A stretch of 64,000 bases of DNA. Origin: Flammula alnicola (taxonomy: Eukaryota > Basidiomycota > Agaricomycetes > Agaricales > Strophariaceae). This document shows, piece by piece, positions 55,584-64,000 of the stretch. Within the stretch, counting starts at the first letter, position 1, and each line of letters begins with the position of its first letter. The notes under the pieces are model-generated. The model searched no databases. It was not told where the DNA came from and saw only the letters and a list, made by a program, of their open reading frames with translations. The translations under genes and the position numbers were made by a program. The stretch lies in assembly GCA_015499995.1 (NCBI GenBank), contig JADNRV010000058.1:1-64000 (forward strand), given 5' to 3'.

Positions 55584-57049
55584 TTATTGGGCTACTTTAC
55601 ACTCAGGAAATCCAACGCCAGGATGATCTTTTGCCCAAGCAAGCCTCTCTTCTACCCACGCTTCCATATCATCCGAAGCCCATACGCCGACTTGCAATGG
55701 CAACCGATCACTGAGCAGTCGGAAAGGTTTCCCCTGCTCATACAACAGTTTCCACTCATTTTCAACCTTCTCCAAAAACAGTGCCCGCAGCGTCCGCCTA
55801 CTTTCCGCCATCCCCCTTCATATGTCGACTCGGGATCGTCAGGATCTTGTAACCATCGAGGAAGGAGTGCACATTCCCAGAGAGGAGCAACGGTGGCCCC
55901 CTCGAAGTCGATAAATCCCGTCACTCGACCAGATTCGTCGATCTGTTCATGCGCGATGTGAAACAGACAAATGAAACGAGAGCACGAAGACGCACCATAA
56001 TATTTGACAACCGAAAATCCTCAAGCCGGAGCGAGAATGGTTTTTTGGGTGCGGTTCCCTGCCCATGGATTTGGATATCACCGGGGTAGACGGAGCACAA
56101 GTCAAGAGCCTTTTGCAGTACACGTTCTCCTTGTTCGAGGTGGATTACAGCTGCCTCCTCGTCCTCTACATCAAATTCTGACAACGCGATGGAGCGGTGG
56201 TGCGATAGAAAATGGAGTTCAGCGAGTAAGAAGCTCTGAAGGTAATCAGAGGTATTTGAAAAGGGACCACGAAAGCGGAAAAGCTCAGTGTATGAGGTTG
56301 CATCCGCATCGAGTATGCGAACGACACCGTCAAGGGCGCGATAGAATGGCGTACTGATAATTGGTCCGACGGTGATGCCACTTTCGGAACATGCAGAGAG
56401 ATAGAGTGAGCCCACACATTCAAAACGTAAGGCAAAGATGGCCATGAGATGGTCGGCAACTTGAGAGGTCACACTTTCTTTCACAATCAGTGATAGCGTC
56501 TCCCATTTTTCGCTGGCGGAAAAACCTGGAACCTGGAGTATATCCGATATGAGCGAGGTAGACCACTTCCGTTTTCAGACAGACTTTTTGCATGATCATA
56601 TACTCCGCACCAACCGGGTTGGATGCGTCTGAGTTCCAGGCGTAAACTGTTGGGACAGGAATACGCGTGTGTGCGGCGAGGAATTTCAGGGTCGCAACCT
56701 ACAGCCTGATTTATCAAGGAACACTCAGAAGCTTAGCGCGACTTATCAATCACCTCCGACTCAATCTTGTCCTTCGGAAACGCAGGGGCAGCAACGCGGA
56801 CGACCCCAAGAGGTGTTCCATCATCCTGTACAATGTCATATACCTGGAGACAACGAAGTGAGCACGGATAACAAAGAAAGAGCGGTATCGCGATCCAACC
56901 TTGTGATAACCACCCTCCGCTAACTTTTCAAGGCTGCAAACGCTGCTGAAGTGGGAGTTGACAACCGCCCTGAGCTCATGGAGGCTGAAAGTGTCAGGAT
57001 CTCCATCGCCGTCGTACGAGAACATCGATGTTAAGTCGTCTTGGGTCAT
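55584..57049 (-). pseudogene. APH/choline-kinase-like phosphotransferase, 5 exons, frame broken near 3' end
   Basis: Kinase-like fold of the aminoglycoside phosphotransferase family, expanded in basidiomycetes. Exons 57049-56900, 56843-56754, 56698-56585, 56532-55996, 55942-55584. Motifs: HFSSVCSLEKLAEGGYHKV joined to YDIVQDDGTPLGVVRVA (N-lobe, loop and VVRV strand), VATLKFLAAHTRIPVPTVYA, GAEYMIMQKV, KESVTSQVADHLMAIFALRF, FSLRLEDFRLSNIM (a changed Brenner motif, HxDxxxxN to RLEDFRLSN), then the metal-binding DFEG (RVTGFIDFEGATVAPLWECA). The last exon is 359 nt and its frame changes inside the five-G run at 55812-55816: STYEGG is followed by AESRRTLRALFLEKVENEWK in another frame. One added G would restore ~416 aa. 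It is either a one-base error or a real break; the changed catalytic loop hints at reduced activity. Confidence 0.75.
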
Positions 57050-58481
57050 TTATGCAGAAATATGAACACCTGTCCAATCAGTTTGTCGTGCAGATGCGCG
57101 CAAGCCAGGAAGAGTCTGACGAAGGAGAGCATACGGGAATTGGAAAGTCCATCCATGCTGCATTATAGGCAGGTGTCACCTAATTGGGACATTTCTGCTC
57201 ATGTAGATATTGGCAGTTGAGTACGATGTTCAAGTAATACCATTTTCCTACCACCTCATTGTAATCACGCTTTGGTATTCGGTATTGGACATCTATTTTT
57301 TGTAATCTTCATGTCTAAGCTTTTGAGTTTTGGTAAGTCCGCAGATATGGGACCACCTACCAAGTTCTTGATAGTGACGATATCTAGGCCATACAACAGG
57401 CCATTGACAACAATGATTTTGATGATGGTGGTGAGGAAGAGGTCGAGGAGGCAGACAATACTTGGTTTTCACGCAAACGAGCCTGAGCCATCTCGATTTC
57501 GGATTGAATCATCGTCATCGTCAATAGCCACGTCACCTGGCAAAGGGCCAAAATTTATAATTAAAAGAAGCACCCGGATTCTTAGGGCATCAACATTACC
57601 ATGTACTATCAACTATTATACACGACTTATGCATGACAATTTGACGATAGTATATTATCTACATTACTAGTACTGACGATGCTTCGATTGAGAGCTCCTG
57701 CCTAATCTGTTCGACGCCGGAGCTCGTCCTAATTGGGACGCTGATGGGTAGAGTTGGTGTTTCGGAATCTTCCGGCTGTAGTCCCTTGATCAAGCCGTAT
57801 CGACTCCGAGAGATGCCCCTTCTATGGCTTTCCTAATGAGCTATTCATGGCCTGGGGAGGAAAGTCACGAAGACCGTTCACCTACTTTCTTGACCAAACG
57901 CTTCTCTTCTCGTACACGTACATACACCCACCTCCGTCCGCTCATGGATGAAGGATCTGGACGTGTGGTATTTTCTGGCACAGGTAATCCTCACCAAATT
58001 GTGTTGGATGTCGCGTTGCTCTACAAATAATGTCTACGTATATCTTCACAACATCTCTGTATCAGTCCCGACACAAAGAAGGCCTTCGCCATCCCCTCAT
58101 TCAAATCAATTGAGATCTCCCGTCTCATGGACGTCCATGAAAAACCTATGCGCAATATCAAGCTCTGGAGGAGGATGCGCCCATGAACGCACAGCGTGGC
58201 AGACCAAAGAAACTTGACAATTTGGAATTGGCAGTAAATTCTCTACTTCTCTTTTCTTATTTGCATCTCACAAGCTTGCTTCAGTGTGTCGAAGTGATCG
58301 AGCGTCGGCCAGACCCGGACATAAGATACATTCAGACTTCGAGGCGGCCTTCGATATCCAGGCAATCCTTTTAACGACCGCCACTGGGATGTAGTGTTGT
58401 GAACGTCCCATCTAATTGTGCAAATACAGTCCGTAAAATAACAGTCCGTAAAATAACCAAAATAATAACTATCAATATGAA
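57050..58481. other. region with orphan coding-like pieces (plus strand)
   Basis: No assembled gene. Three plus-strand blocks look translated in the past: ~57400-57475 (DNNDFDDGGEEEVEEADNTW), ~57478-57600 (EPSRFRIESSSSSIATSPGK then GPKFIIKRSTRI, a different frame) and ~58065-58185 (KKAFAIPSFKSIEISRLMDV then HEKPMRNIKLWRRMRP, after an acceptor TATCAG). They may be exons of a relic or of a transposon-derived gene; I recognise none. Confidence 0.35.
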
Positions 58482-59168
58482 TTACTGCTGGTCTGCTAGA
58501 GATACAGCGCTGTCGATCTCTGTACCGGCATTCCGTCGAAGGATTTCCTGAAGGTCTCTAGCGATTTGGTGGCGCTCGCTGATAGGCAAATGGTCAGCCA
58601 ATCGCTTTTATTTGTCTATAGGACCATACCTCGTTGATCGCCTTATAAGCTCGGCTTCTAGGGATTGTAGAATTTCACGGATGGTCCTTGAAAGTTGGAG
58701 GATAAACGAAGGAAATCAGCGGAAATAAATTAATTTACCCATCTTCTACCGTTCTAGGAAGAGACTCTGCGTGTTCTGGAGATTTGTCTATCACGGGAGG
58801 AAGATCGCATGCCGACATGAAAACTGGGTCTTCTAAAGCGCGCAAGTAGAAAACATCGTCTCTGGTGTGCGGGGTAAATCATTCATAGAGTCAAGAGTGA
58901 AAAACACTTTGACGCACTTGAAGGGCCTGATTTCTGGCCAAATGGAGGCCGACATCCATCGAAAGAAGAACTCTATCTTTCTTCGCTGTGCCAAGAGTGT
59001 TCTCTTGGAGAACAAAGGCTCAGCAACATGTGCTGGAAACCAAGTAGCTTGCGGCGCGGTTGTATTAAGGATCGGAAGGGAAGATCGTCCATTGGCGACA
59101 TCGGAAATGGCTAAGGCCAGGGAGAAAAAGAAGACGAAGGGGATAGTAAACCAAAGGCGGGAGAGCAT
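58482..59168 (-). CDS. small secreted protein, 4 exons, 175 aa
   Basis: Exons 59168-58918, 58861-58739, 58686-58630, 58578-58482, phases consistent. The ATG at 59168 gives a classic signal peptide (LSRLWFTIPFVFFFSLALAIS). An ATG at 59282 in the same frame would bury it and is less likely. The mature part has one NTT glycosylation site, an aromatic-rich segment (IEFFFRWMSASIWPEIRPF joined to KDDVFYLRALEDPVFMSACD) and an acidic helical C-terminus (IREILQSLEAELIRRSTSER, then HQIARDLQEILRRNAGTE). No family recognised. The small size and signal peptide would fit an extracellular or effector-type protein, but that is inference. Confidence 0.65.
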
Positions 59169-59569
59169 GATTGCTGAGAAGCGCCAAAAATTACGGAGAA
59201 GGGTGGAATAGAACGAATGAAAGGCTTGAATGCCACTGCGAAAGGGGTATGAGCGGAAATAATTAAGACACTGTTTGACCATGGCGAACCTTTTTGTAAG
59301 ACCTAAGGACCGTGGATTAAGGTGAGACAGTGTTCCAGGGTATCGCTACTTGCAGCCCGTCATCAGAAGAGAGGGAAATGCTTAGGCGGCGTCCGAGGCC
59401 TGTGCGGGCAGTGTGCGCAGTCGTGGAGTTGCGATGGAATGTCAGCCGCACTGAACTGCTACTGCACGCGATCGATCGCGCTTCGCTGCATTGCGGTGCA
59501 TAACTTCAAAATACATGTGTTATTTAATTCATAACAGTACATGAAAAAAATAGATAATTGAGAACCTCC
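59169..59569. other. intergenic
   Basis: 5' flank of the secreted protein gene and 3' flank of the Eco1-like locus. Nothing coding-like. Confidence 0.4.
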
Positions 59570-60728
59570 TCATTCTTCAAACACCCTCACACCGCCCTTT
59601 CCCCAGTTCTTCATAACGGCTTGACCCATCCCGGTTGGCTGAGAGAAAGCGACTTGGCCATTTCGCGGGCTGAGCGGACAGCCATGTATGAAGGTCGCTG
59701 CGGAGGCATCTAGCAGGGCCTGGGCAATGCCAAGCCGTCGATGTGAAGAGGAAACGAAGAGGCGGGATATACCCATGGGTGTTGGGAGTGGTGTGGGTGA
59801 GCAAAAGAGGTTCGTCTCGGCATCAACTGGGATAGGAATGGCAGTCTCATCGCAGTCAGACAGCTGTGTGGATGCGGATGGTGATGACGGAGGTGCTGGT
59901 GGCACGACGGCCATTGCGGTGGAGATACGTTGTGCGATTACGCAGCCTACGATGCGTTCGCGTGATTCTGCGTTTCGTGAGGGAGGAGGAAGAGGTAGGC
60001 TTTGGAGCATTGTAGTGCAGAGGTTGGGAGGGCGGGGGAGATAGTGAGAGATTTATCGTCTGAAGAAGAGTCCAAGCTTGTTTTTCATCTGGTGAGATTC
60101 GACGAAAACAATATTTAAACAGAGATGCATTACCTTTGCTCCCAGTTTTCCACCGATGTCGGCTGGAAAACATATAATTCTGCCTTTCTTCTTGTTTGCT
60201 TTCAGCTTAATGTCGGCTTTAACTTCGATGACTACATTTTCTGTTCCCCTCATCCTGTCCTGCTCCTGCTCCCGACCCCACTCCATACCCTGTCGCACTC
60301 GCGTGCAGTGTGCGCGGTGAAGAGCTTCGTCGTCCGGAGCACCCTTGGTGTAAGAGAGATCACACAGAGAGCATGTCCGCAGAATGGATTGGTCAATATT
60401 GAAGTGCAGCTGGGTCAGCGTCTTCTGTTGGCGGACTTTCGAGGCACGGATTTGCCCTTAGATGGGGCTTTGTGCTTGGATTTTGCGATGGTGGTAGATG
60501 CGAGGGGTTGAGAAAGACCCTTAAAACGCTTGCGCGGGGAAAAAAGAGGGGCCGTATTCTCCTCCGATAATATCTCGGAGAGACCGCGCTTGCTGGGCCG
60601 TGTTGGGGTGGGGTAGCTGGCGGAGACGACGCGAGTGCAGATGGAGGCGAAGAGGGCGTCGCGATCGACGATGTAGGTTTCGACGGTTGCGCGAGCTGTA
60701 TGTGCGCTGCACTTTAGAAGTGTTCATG
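59570..60728 (-). pseudogene. ECO1: Eco1/Ctf7-type cohesin acetyltransferase locus, multiple frame breaks
   Basis: Eco1 acetylates Smc3 to establish cohesion. All landmarks are present in order on the minus strand: start NTSKVQRTYSSR (60728), Ser/Pro-rich QPSKPTSSIATPSSPPSALA, RPSKRGLSEILSEENTAPLF, the C2H2 finger block (TCSLCDLSYTKGAPDDEALH with RAHC), EVKADIKLKANKKKGRIICF, one intron near 60072-60117, SKAYLFLLPHETQN, RERIVGCVIAQRI, and the GNAT core ISRLFVSSSHRRLGIAQALL with GCPLSPRNGQVAFSQPTG. But they lie in changing frames: breaks at about 60690, 60610, 60425, 60020 and 59965, each needing the same correction (+1 or -2 nt). The last 146 codons (60010-59570) are uninterrupted. As read, no full-length protein is made. 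Either a pseudogene copy or a badly called stretch. Confidence 0.75.
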
Positions 60729-61182
60729 ATGGGGAAGGCAAAATGGAATCGTACACGCGGAATATAAAAGTCATTCACTGATGCGTTGATGAGTCATTCA
60801 ATATCAACGCGACGTGTTTGTTTGGCTTATTGACGCGACGCGTTTAATCATTCCCTACAGATAATCTAATCTAATCTAATCTCTATAAGCCAGAACCACG
60901 GTTGTCTTCGAAGTTCTATCGACTGCACAAGTGAATGAAAACAGAACTACAGCTGTGATACAATTTTATTTATTGTCAAAAGAAGAAAAGGTGAAATTAC
61001 AGGGAAAAGGATCAAAATACACCTTCGACTTGCAATCGCAAACAGTTCGTGGAAGTCAGAAGTCGTGCATGTACTGTATGCTAGATCAAACGGTTCTACA
61101 TACTCAGTTTAAGGGTTATAGACCTGGGGACAGCCTCCGCAACATGAATCGTGCTTAAAAACAGGACGGATGTCGTTTGGAT
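60729..61182. other. intergenic
   Basis: 5' flank of the Eco1-like locus and 3' flank of the UCS gene. Short plus-strand frames have no motifs. Confidence 0.45.
60862..60882 (+). repeat. (TAATC)n microsatellite
   Basis: ATAATCTAATCTAATCTAAT: four tandem copies of a 5-bp unit, 135 bp upstream of the Eco1-like start on its 5' side. Confidence 0.85.
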
Positions 61183-63646
61183 TCAGTTTTTGCACGTTTT
61201 CTTATGCTCTGCCCAATGGGATTTCTGACACCCTGAGTCGCAGTATCTACAATGACAATTTAGCACAGGTGAAAAAGAAAGAGAAGAAACCCACCTCGTC
61301 TTAGCGCATCCGCTACCTGGAAACACAATATCAAATAATCAGAAAGGCGCTCGGATTTCACAAAGAGCGAGAGCCTCACATTTTCTGAGCACAGCGGACG
61401 GGTTTCCGCACCACGAGCACCTGTATAGTGTGACGTGATCATAATTAATCTTTGGATGTTCGCTGGCTGATCCACATCGTGCAGTCTCTTCCAGTGTTCC
61501 ATCGTCAAGTCGCATATCTTCCAACCAGGTAGCGAGGTCGTCCTCGAGCTTCTCGGGGTCTACGATTGGCGCGCTCTGAGTCTTCGCTTTGATCCTATCC
61601 AGTTCAGCATAGACATGAGAAAATTCCTTGATGGCTGCCGGGTAATGCTTGACTGCCGACTGTTGCGCAAGTCGCAAGTTGGTTTTTGGTGGAACAACGC
61701 CCATGTATTCGCTAAATTGATCCGCGATTTTCAATCTTTCGAGGGGTCCCTGTTACGGCATTTAACTGGGTGTTATCGGAGGGGAATATGGAACAGACGA
61801 CTGACCTTTAACTCCCGCAAATCTGGACTCAAGTCTTCCTTGACGAGGATGATCAGTAGCACAAACCAGTAGCCTACATTCTTCATATGCCTATTGTCCG
61901 GAGGCGCTCCATCCACATAAGCCTTAGCGTCGTCGAGAGCACTCATCAGGAAGGCGATACCCTCCTCCCACTTCTTCTCGCCTGCTTCCGGCATCTCCTG
62001 GAGTAGCTTGACACCCATATCGCCTGCATGCTGAACCGCACGCTGCATCATCTGATACTTCACGAATGGTGTAATCATCGTGCACTTCAGGCCTTTCTTT
62101 GCAGCACGCAGGCCTTGTACGTTGTCCGCGGACAAGGTGATGGCATAGTAGAAATATGCCTGCTCGGGATTGCGCTGGATGCATTTCTTCGCGAGGCTGA
62201 TGGCGTCTGGGATGCGTTGCTTCATGATAAAGTATTTGATGTCGAGGATATCCGCCATGTCCTCTTCCCGAGGCTTGTTCATCTTCCTGATTGCCCGCGC
62301 ACAGTGGGGGAGCGAGTCGGACCACATCTTGAATGGCAAACCCATATCATCGAAAGAGCGTCTCCCTGTCATGGGGTCCTCGACTTCAAACATGCCATCC
62401 GCAATCGAGAACTCCGTCTTGACGATCAACTCCGCCTGCTTCAACCCAAGTGCATACAAATCATGGTTTTGCGCACAGCTCATCATAGCCTTCTGGAATT
62501 CAGCGGTGCACGAGAGTGTCAAGAAGACCTCACTTCGCATAGGACCATAGTCCATCAGGATGTCATTAAGATGGGGTGGAACGCCTCGTTGAATGGCAGC
62601 CATGAAACGATGCGGGTCGAGCTGACGTTGATCATCCTCTGCCTCAATCCGATACAGCCTGATGAGACCACCAAGACATGTGCACCGCGTTACCCAGTCT
62701 GTGCTCCGTAGACCCGCGACCAAAAAATTGATAGCAGGTGGGTATGCCTTGAAAGCACTTGCAGCGTGCAAGCTTGACATTGATACGAGTTCGACCGCAT
62801 GCTCGATCATCGACCTCGGACGAGAGTGCGGCCTTTTTATTGTCTCGAGAACCGTCTTCAGAATATCCACCATGTCGACGGATTTAAGGACGGCTGGGTT
62901 GGCAGGCTTTGCGTCACCTTCGACGACGGCAGAAACGGAGTGCGCGAGCACAGCGATGCCGAGGTCCGCCACTTTCTCATCGTCGGGCAGGTCGCGTATG
63001 AGCTTGGATAGAACGTTGCCCTTCCTTGCGATTTCCATACGAATTTTGGAACCACCGTGATGGGTGATGGTGCTTAAGGCACGGAGAGCGAGATGTCGTG
63101 TTTCATCGATGTCAAGTAAAGGCATGATCTTTTCCAGAATGCCTATAGAATTTTTGTTGTCAATGTCAACAAACGAAGGTAGGTGATGGAAACGAGGGCG
63201 CACCTTTCTCGAAAAGTTTGTTGCGCAGAATCGAATCAACGCACATCTTTGCAAAGATCCCGACGATGGCGCCTCTGATCTTCTCATTGTTCAAGTTTTT
63301 CTCATACACCTTATCGATGCGGGCATAGATAGCGTTGAAGTTTGCGTGAACCTTCTTCAGTCCGCTTCGAGTGGTGAGATCTAGAGAAAAAATCAAGATT
63401 TAAAATTTGCCTTTGAATATTCACGGCAATATGATTTAGAAAAAAATCCACGAAAGACGCACCTGGAAGCGCAAAATAGTGGCATAGGATGTTTACAATC
63501 ACATTCCAGCCTTCTGCATTGTCAATCTCCGTTATATATACCTCGTCCACATCGGAAGACGCTTTGATGGTCGAAGAGGAGGCCGCTGAACTTTTGGCTT
63601 TGTTCCCTTTTGATTTTACTTTTCCGCGACTGCCAGGGCCGGGCAT
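61183..63646 (-). CDS. UCS-family myosin chaperone (UNC-45/She4/Cro1-like) with C-terminal MYND finger, 6 exons, 717 aa
   Basis: Exons 63646-63463, 63380-63204, 63142-61806, 61749-61380, 61316-61295, 61246-61183, phases consistent. The start MPGPGSRGKVKSKGNKAKSS is basic. The body is an all-helical armadillo-like array: IRGAIVGIFAKMCVDSILRN, IMPLLDIDETRHLALRALST, NVLSKLIRDLPDDEKVADLG, HAVELVSMSSLHAASAFKAY, WVTRCTCLGGLIRLYRIEAE, as in UCS proteins that fold myosin motors. A TPR-like pair follows (MKQRIPDAISLAKKCIQRNP, EQAYFYYAITLSADNVQGL). The last three exons build a MYND zinc finger (CSWCG, CSGCAKTRYCDSGCQKSHW, AEHKKTC) with all ligand Cys/His present. The MYND end suggests protein-protein contact; the client myosin is not shown by sequence. 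Confidence 0.82.
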
Positions 63647-64000
63647 GTTTCCTTCGAGGTCTGGAGATTATTTCAAGCGACAAAAAAAGTTCTCGATAGC
63701 AAGGACAGGCAAAGAAAACCTCGAACAATGGAACTGGTCACTAGCCAAAAAAACACCGTGACAATGTTGCTGTTTCTGGGATATAGTAGCCCCTATGTAG
63801 GTAGTAATGGGGTTTACGTAAAAAATAAATAAGGCAAGATATCATCGCCATCGGAGTCGCGGTAAAGCACACGAAACAAATTTTGTACTTGTTCGTTCAC
63901 CGGTTCCACCCTTAGAGAAAGATTGCTCGTTTCGCTCGCGACTAAACTTAGGTGGAGAGTAAGTAGAGACAGAGAAAGGCGTAGAACAATTATTATTAGT
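63647..64000. other. right-end flank
   Basis: 5' flank of the UCS gene. No coding frame or motif was found up to the window edge. Confidence 0.45.

Noticed and set aside
1..64000. CRISPR array, bacterial operon structure, riboswitch or integrated virus
   Set aside because: Intron-rich fungal DNA throughout; no regularly spaced repeats, capsid, polymerase or reverse-transcriptase motifs were seen.

Overview
The window is fungal nuclear DNA and reads as a basidiomycete, most likely an Agaricomycete. Genes are dense and broken by many short introns of about 46-65 nt, with GT donors, CTRAY-type branch sites and AG acceptors. Families typical of mushroom-forming fungi recur: F-box/LRR proteins (3), DUF6533-type seven-helix proteins (2), SRPK-like and APH-like kinases, a P450 and a bestrophin/UPF0187-type channel. 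I saw no rRNA, tRNA, CRISPR array, intact transposon or viral gene. Exon coordinates were worked out by hand from splice signals, phase and family motifs; there is no transcript support.

Layout. 1-9 kb: P450 5' exon cut by the edge, F-box/LRR gene, small hypothetical, 685-aa coiled-coil protein with a J-like C-terminus, second F-box/LRR gene. 9-14.4 kb: decayed SRPK-like kinase, then gene-poor DNA holding a directly repeated ~500-600 bp segment whose second copy ends at the promoter of the next gene. 14.4-24.5 kb: a 1580-aa GC-rich disordered protein, a 769-aa four-exon hypothetical, a short coding-like segment. 24.7-31.1 kb: bestrophin-like channel gene with an apparent 2-nt frame break, then fimbrin (Sac6/plastin), intact over nine exons. 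31.6-39 kb: first DUF6533-type gene, Dcr2-like metallophosphoesterase (12 exons), DUF1275/YoaK-type membrane protein. 39.5-46.7 kb: third F-box/LRR gene with a 4-nt first coding exon, a divergent pair (small ER-type anchored protein and a FIST-like protein), an NAD(P)-dependent 3-beta-HSD/Erg26-like dehydrogenase. 47.3-54.9 kb: intact nine-exon DUF6533 gene, P-loop GTPase-like protein with a C-terminal membrane anchor, Ser-rich tail-anchored protein, kinetochore subunit Spc25. 55.5-64 kb: APH-type kinase with a one-base frame break, small secreted protein, Eco1/Ctf7 cohesin acetyltransferase locus spread over several frames, and a UCS (UNC-45/She4/Cro1) myosin chaperone ending in a MYND zinc finger.

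How the genes relate: there is no obvious cluster. Several housekeeping genes concern cytoskeleton and chromosome segregation (fimbrin, UCS chaperone, Spc25, Eco1), interleaved with expanded lineage-specific families. The clearest unexplained signal is the contrast between flawless multi-exon genes and a set of neighbours (bestrophin, APH kinase, Eco1, SRPK-like, first DUF6533) that carry discrete frame breaks. These are either pseudogenes/alleles or local sequence errors. I found no convincing new multi-gene system.
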